NCBI GenBank assembly: GCA_009699645.1
Contig: WLNU01000016.1
Location: forward strand, 1-15,339
Reading direction: 5' to 3'
Source of the DNA: Actinomycetota bacterium
Lineage (GTDB): Bacteria > Actinomycetota > Actinomycetes > Nanopelagicales > Nanopelagicaceae
Length of the DNA: 15,339 bases
Shown piece by piece: positions 14,013 through 15,339 of this stretch. The notes beneath the pieces were generated by a model that was not told where the DNA came from, made no database searches, and saw only the letters and a list, made by a program, of their open reading frames with translations. The position numbers and the translations under genes were made by a program. The stretch's first letter is position 1; each line of letters starts with the position of its first letter.

Positions 14013-15205
14013 TGGCGCTGCGCTTTAAAGCACTTCTTGCCCTGGCAGTTCTTGCATCTCTGATTTCCTTTACAAAGTTCTCACATTGTGAAGGCACAAC
14101 ATGGGCTACCCCAGATCAATATATTCACGCCTGCTACAGCGATTTACCATCACTTTTTAGTGAACGCGGCTTAGATAAAAACCAGTGGCCCTATGCAAGC
14201 GATACAAATGCCGTTGAATATCCAGTTATAACTGGCATGGTGATGTTTGCAACGGCCTCACTCGTTAATACACCTATCGCTTACTTCAATCTCAACGCAG
14301 CATTGCTAACGGTTCTCTTTATTGCATTAGTGATGTTGATGCGAAGAATGAAGCCCGAACTGAGCTACTTACTACCCGTAGCACCAGCCATGATTGCATC
14401 GCTCTACATCAATTGGGATTTATGGGCGATTATCACGATGATGCTTGCTATTTACTGGTTTGATCGAAAAGCATATCTATATAGCGCGCTGGCTATGGGT
14501 ATTTCAATCTCTACTAAGTTTCTACCAATCTTTTTAATCTTCCCCATCGTATTTATTCTCTGGCGCCATAACCGCATAAAAGAGTTAGTAAAATACTTAG
14601 CAACTACAGTTGGAATCTGGGTAGCAATAAATCTTCCCTTTGTTCTCACGACTCCAACAGGTTGGTGGCGATTTTATAAACTTAACTTAGAGCGCGGCGC
14701 CGATTGGGGCTCAATCTGGTTAGCACTGAGGCAGCTAGGTTTGAGCTTAACTAACTTAAACTACTTATCAATACTCCTTCTTCTTATCGGTTTAACAGCT
14801 ATCATTATCTTCTTATTTGAAATAAAATCTACCCCAACGCTTGCATCGGTTGCATTTATCGTTCTTGCAGCGGTAATGATTGCTGGCAAGGTCTATTCAC
14901 CGCAGTATGTTTTATGGTTAACACCCCTTGCGATCATTGCGTTAAGTGGTGCGAGAGATTTACCAGCTTTTTGGATCTGGCAAAGCGGCGAAGTTATTTA
15001 TCACATTGCAGTCTGGCAACACATCGCACTTGTCACTGGTGCCCAATTTGGTCTTGCCGCAGGTGGCTATGCAGCTCTGACGCTTCTGCGGATTGGGAGC
15101 ACTCTCTATCTGATTTGGAGCCTGATGAAACGGGCGCTAGAGGCCCGTAATCCACAGGGTTCAGCCTTCGATTTACTCTTTGAGGCCTCTAAGGCCTACC
15201 CTTAA
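14012..15205 (+). CDS. GT87-type (DUF2029) polyprenol-phosphate-mannose-dependent glycosyltransferase
   Basis: A GT-C fold membrane protein of 397 residues with about ten hydrophobic segments. Members of this family transfer mannose or another sugar from a polyprenyl-phosphate donor on the outer face of the membrane; mycobacterial relatives act in mannan and lipoglycan synthesis. Supporting features are the first extracytoplasmic loop with ACYSDLPSLFSERGL (40-54) and EYPVITG (69-75), the NWDLWA motif (134-139), KAYLYSALAMGISISTKFLP, and the C-terminal KVYSPQYVLWLTPL (293-306), a hallmark of GT87 proteins. D44 is a candidate catalytic acid. The genomic place, after the PBP and before rpsF, is that of Rv0051. 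The ATG overlaps the PBP stop by one base. The acceptor in this organism is unknown. Confidence 0.83.
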   Translation: MALRFKALLALAVLASLISFTKFSHCEGTTWATPDQYIHACYSDLPSLFSERGLDKNQWPYASDTNAVEYPVITGMVMFATASLVNTPIAYFNLNAALLTVLFIALVMLMRRMKPELSYLLPVAPAMIASLYINWDLWAIITMMLAIYWFDRKAYLYSALAMGISISTKFLPIFLIFPIVFILWRHNRIKELVKYLATTVGIWVAINLPFVLTTPTGWWRFYKLNLERGADWGSIWLALRQLGLSLTNLNYLSILLLLIGLTAIIIFLFEIKSTPTLASVAFIVLAAVMIAGKVYSPQYVLWLTPLAIIALSGARDLPAFWIWQSGEVIYHIAVWQHIALVTGAQFGLAAGGYAALTLLRIGSTLYLIWSLMKRALEARNPQGSAFDLLFEASKAYP

Positions 15206-15210
15206 CCCTC

Positions 15211-15238
15211 TTGAACAGGCAATTATTGTCAGTACAGG
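15211..15238 (+). promoter_or_regulatory. Possible rpsF operon promoter
   Basis: TTGAAC (15211-15216) and TACAGG (15233-15238), spaced 16 bases, are the best -35/-10 pair in the gap after the glycosyltransferase gene. The -10 is poor. TATTGT at 15224-15229 is an alternative -10, identical to the hexamer before DUF5318. Either would give a short leader containing the hairpin that follows. Confidence 0.3.
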
Positions 15239-15245
15239 AAAGCAC

Positions 15246-15301
15246 TAACCCTCCTGTCACGGAAATGCCGTGGCCGTCTTAGTCCAGAGGAGGTCGGGTT
15301 A
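15246..15301 (+). ncRNA. S6:S18 autoregulatory mRNA leader of the rpsF operon
   Basis: The rpsF leader folds by eye into a lower stem CCTCCT (15250-15255) with AGGAGG (15288-15293) and an apical hairpin CACGG (15258-15262) / CCGTG (15268-15272) with a five-base loop. Between them a 15-base 3'-side bulge begins GCCG at 15273. TAAC (15246-15249) with GTTA (15298-15301) could extend the base across a 4-base bulge. A CCG in a bulge flanked by a stem and a hairpin is the published description of the motif in rpsF leaders bound by the S6:S18 complex, mimicking its 16S rRNA site. The 3' strand of the lower stem is the rpsF Shine-Dalgarno, so protein binding would lock the ribosome site closed. The structure is visible; the regulation is inferred from the family. 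Confidence 0.78.
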
Positions 15302-15305
15302 ACGC

Positions 15306-15339
15306 ATGCGTCACTACGAACTTATGGTCATTCTTGATC
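15306..15339 (+). CDS. rpsF: 30S ribosomal protein S6, N-terminal part
   Basis: The gene starts at ATG 15306 and runs off the window after 11 codons, reading MRHYELMVILD. This is the standard first beta-strand of ribosomal protein S6, which binds the central domain of 16S rRNA together with S18. The strong Shine-Dalgarno AGGAGGT (15288-15294) lies 11 bases upstream and forms part of the leader stem. In Actinobacteria ssb, rpsR and rplI normally follow. The call rests on few residues but is supported by gene order and by the leader. Confidence 0.88.
   Translation, partial: MRHYELMVILD

Noticed and set aside
15183..15197. AGGCCT repeated twice near the end of the glycosyltransferase gene as a terminator
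   Set aside because: It is within coding sequence, gives only a weak alternative pairing, and no U-run follows.
1..15339. oriC DnaA boxes, CRISPR arrays, tRNA genes, insertion sequences
   Set aside because: No TTATCCACA-like clusters, repeat-spacer arrays, tRNA-like cloverleaf ends, transposase genes or flanking repeats were seen on reading both strands; the region is conserved core chromosome.

Overview
The window is a compact stretch of bacterial chromosome with an unmistakable actinobacterial gene order: rsmG-parA-parB, then an aminotransferase, cwlM, trxA, trxB, murJ, a DUF6049 protein and a NUDIX hydrolase, then a CCA-adding enzyme, an MFS transporter, DUF5318, a class A PBP, a GT87-type glycosyltransferase and rpsF. 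Parts of this order are familiar from Mycobacterium (gid-parA-parB near cwlM-trxC-trxB2-mviN-Rv3909-mutT4-pcnA; Rv0049-ponA1-Rv0051 near rpsF), and as I recall it Streptomyces carries the two blocks in one run as here. Base composition looks moderate to low in G+C for an actinobacterium, genes abut or overlap, and there is no gene-free stretch longer than about 100 bases. This fits a streamlined freshwater lineage such as acI / Nanopelagicales. That placement is an inference from layout and composition, not from a marker gene.

Layout. Positions 1-1997 (+) hold the end of rsmG and the parA-parB segregation pair, with a near-perfect parS site inside the first codons of parA. Positions 1994-8936 (-) form what looks like one seven-gene envelope and redox operon, read NUDIX, DUF6049, murJ, trxB, trxA, cwlM, aminotransferase, with gaps of at most 37 bases or overlaps. 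A 32-base divergent promoter gap separates it from the CCA-adding enzyme (8969-10408, +). The MFS gene (10373-11689, -) overlaps the CCA gene tail-to-tail, and its start codon overlaps that of DUF5318. Positions 11688-15205 (+) are DUF5318, class A PBP and GT87 glycosyltransferase. The window ends with a structured leader and the first 11 codons of rpsF.

How the genes fit together. ParA, ParB and parS segregate the origin region. MurJ (lipid II flippase), the PBP (lipid II polymerase and crosslinker) and CwlM (in mycobacteria a cytoplasmic, non-enzymatic regulator of MurA and MurJ) are successive parts of peptidoglycan synthesis. TrxA and TrxB supply thiol reduction. The CCA enzyme matures tRNA 3' ends.

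No wholly new system is evident. The points most worth attention are: a CwlM that has lost key amidase residues and half of its first peptidoglycan-binding repeat but keeps a C-terminal TGT motif; an S6:S18-type autoregulatory leader that sequesters the rpsF Shine-Dalgarno; a symmetric divergent pair of apparently leaderless promoters; parS inside parA; and the absence of sigM and of the MurJ pseudokinase region from a locus where relatives have them.
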